Origin: a bacterium
GTDB lineage: Bacteria > Patescibacteria > Dojkabacteria > JAKAPS01 > JAJZLI01
DNA: 5,368 nucleotides
Assembly (NCBI GenBank): GCA_021805885.1
Contig: JAJZDR010000073.1
Coordinates: 1-5,368 of the forward strand
Direction: 5' to 3'
This document shows, piece by piece, positions 5,166 through 5,368 of the stretch (position 1 is its first letter; each line of letters starts with the position of its first letter). The notes beneath the pieces are model-generated. The model had not been told where the DNA came from, ran no database searches, and saw nothing but the letters and a program-made list of their open reading frames with translations. Position numbers and translations under genes: made by a program.

Positions 5166-5368
5166 ATGCACAAATCAAAGTTTTTAAAATTCATTGTTAC
5201 ACTAGTAGTTTTACTAGTTCTTTTGTTCATAATTTATATCATTAATATTTCAAATAGTAGATATTATCCTTCTACCAACACTATAGTATCATTTAATAAT
5301 TCTCTTACCCAACAAGGTATGAATAGTTCTAGAAACTATACATATGGAAATGGTGTTATAAATAAAAA
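5166..5368 (+). CDS. N-terminal part of a membrane-anchored exported protein (partial)
   Basis: The ATG at 5166 opens a frame of 67 codons that runs off the right edge; an in-frame TAG at 5151-5153 limits the start. The protein begins with a basic segment (HKSKFLK), then a strongly hydrophobic helix at about residues 8-26, then a Ser/Asn/Thr/Tyr-rich polar region with no charges to speak of (ISNSRYYPSTNT, FNNSLTQQ, NYTYGNG). This is the same architecture as the anchors of the 344- and 327-residue proteins: short cytoplasmic tail, one helix, extracellular domain. There is no lipobox cysteine or obvious signal-peptidase site. The function cannot be judged from this part. It lies in the same direction as the 3967-4950 gene, 215 bp downstream, with its own candidate promoter. 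Confidence 0.72.
   Translation, partial: MHKSKFLKFIVTLVVLLVLLFIIYIINISNSRYYPSTNTIVSFNNSLTQQGMNSSRNYTYGNGVINK

Noticed and set aside
1..5368. tRNA, rRNA, riboswitch or insertion-sequence ends
   Set aside because: No GC-rich structured stretch, cloverleaf, TTCRANNC loop, transposase motif or matching terminal inverted repeats could be found by reading either strand.

Overview
This is a strongly AT-rich bacterial window (roughly 30% GC by eye) using ordinary stop codons; TGA is not needed as a sense codon anywhere. The organism looks like a small-genome, monoderm-like bacterium. The D-Ala-D-Ala-ligase-type ATP-grasp gene, the exported proteins without lipoboxes, the near absence of Shine-Dalgarno sites and the short AT-rich leaders would suit a Patescibacteria/CPR genome, possibly Saccharibacteria. 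That assignment is inference from recall of family flavour, not from a search.

Layout. Positions 1-640 (minus) hold the N-terminal 213 codons of an ATP-grasp ligase whose C-terminus lies off the left edge. A 146-bp intergenic region with candidate divergent promoters and TAGGGA motifs separates it from a small acidic hypothetical protein (787-1056, plus). Facing that gene, at 1064-1210 on the minus strand, is a fragment not listed as a normal ORF: the last 48 codons of a MacB/FtsX-type ABC transporter permease, with no start and a stop at its upstream end. It is a gene remnant. Directly upstream of it on the minus strand is a secreted 492-residue protein with six 44-residue GYY...DGGVYTFGNA repeats and a C-terminal pair of Ig-like/FxLYD-like domains. 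Then come a minus-strand, membrane-anchored six-repeat beta-propeller (2834-3868), a divergent plus-strand membrane-anchored propeller-like protein (3967-4950), and the start of another N-terminally anchored protein that runs off the right edge (5166-5368).

Together, about 1.2-5.4 kb reads as a cell-surface island: four consecutive exported or anchored proteins, three of them built on repeat or propeller folds and sharing little sequence with each other. Such proteins usually bind partners or polysaccharides rather than catalyse reactions, so a role in adhesion or cell-cell contact is plausible but not shown. The decayed ABC permease at the island's edge suggests that the surface genes arrived or expanded by a rearrangement that removed an older transporter gene.
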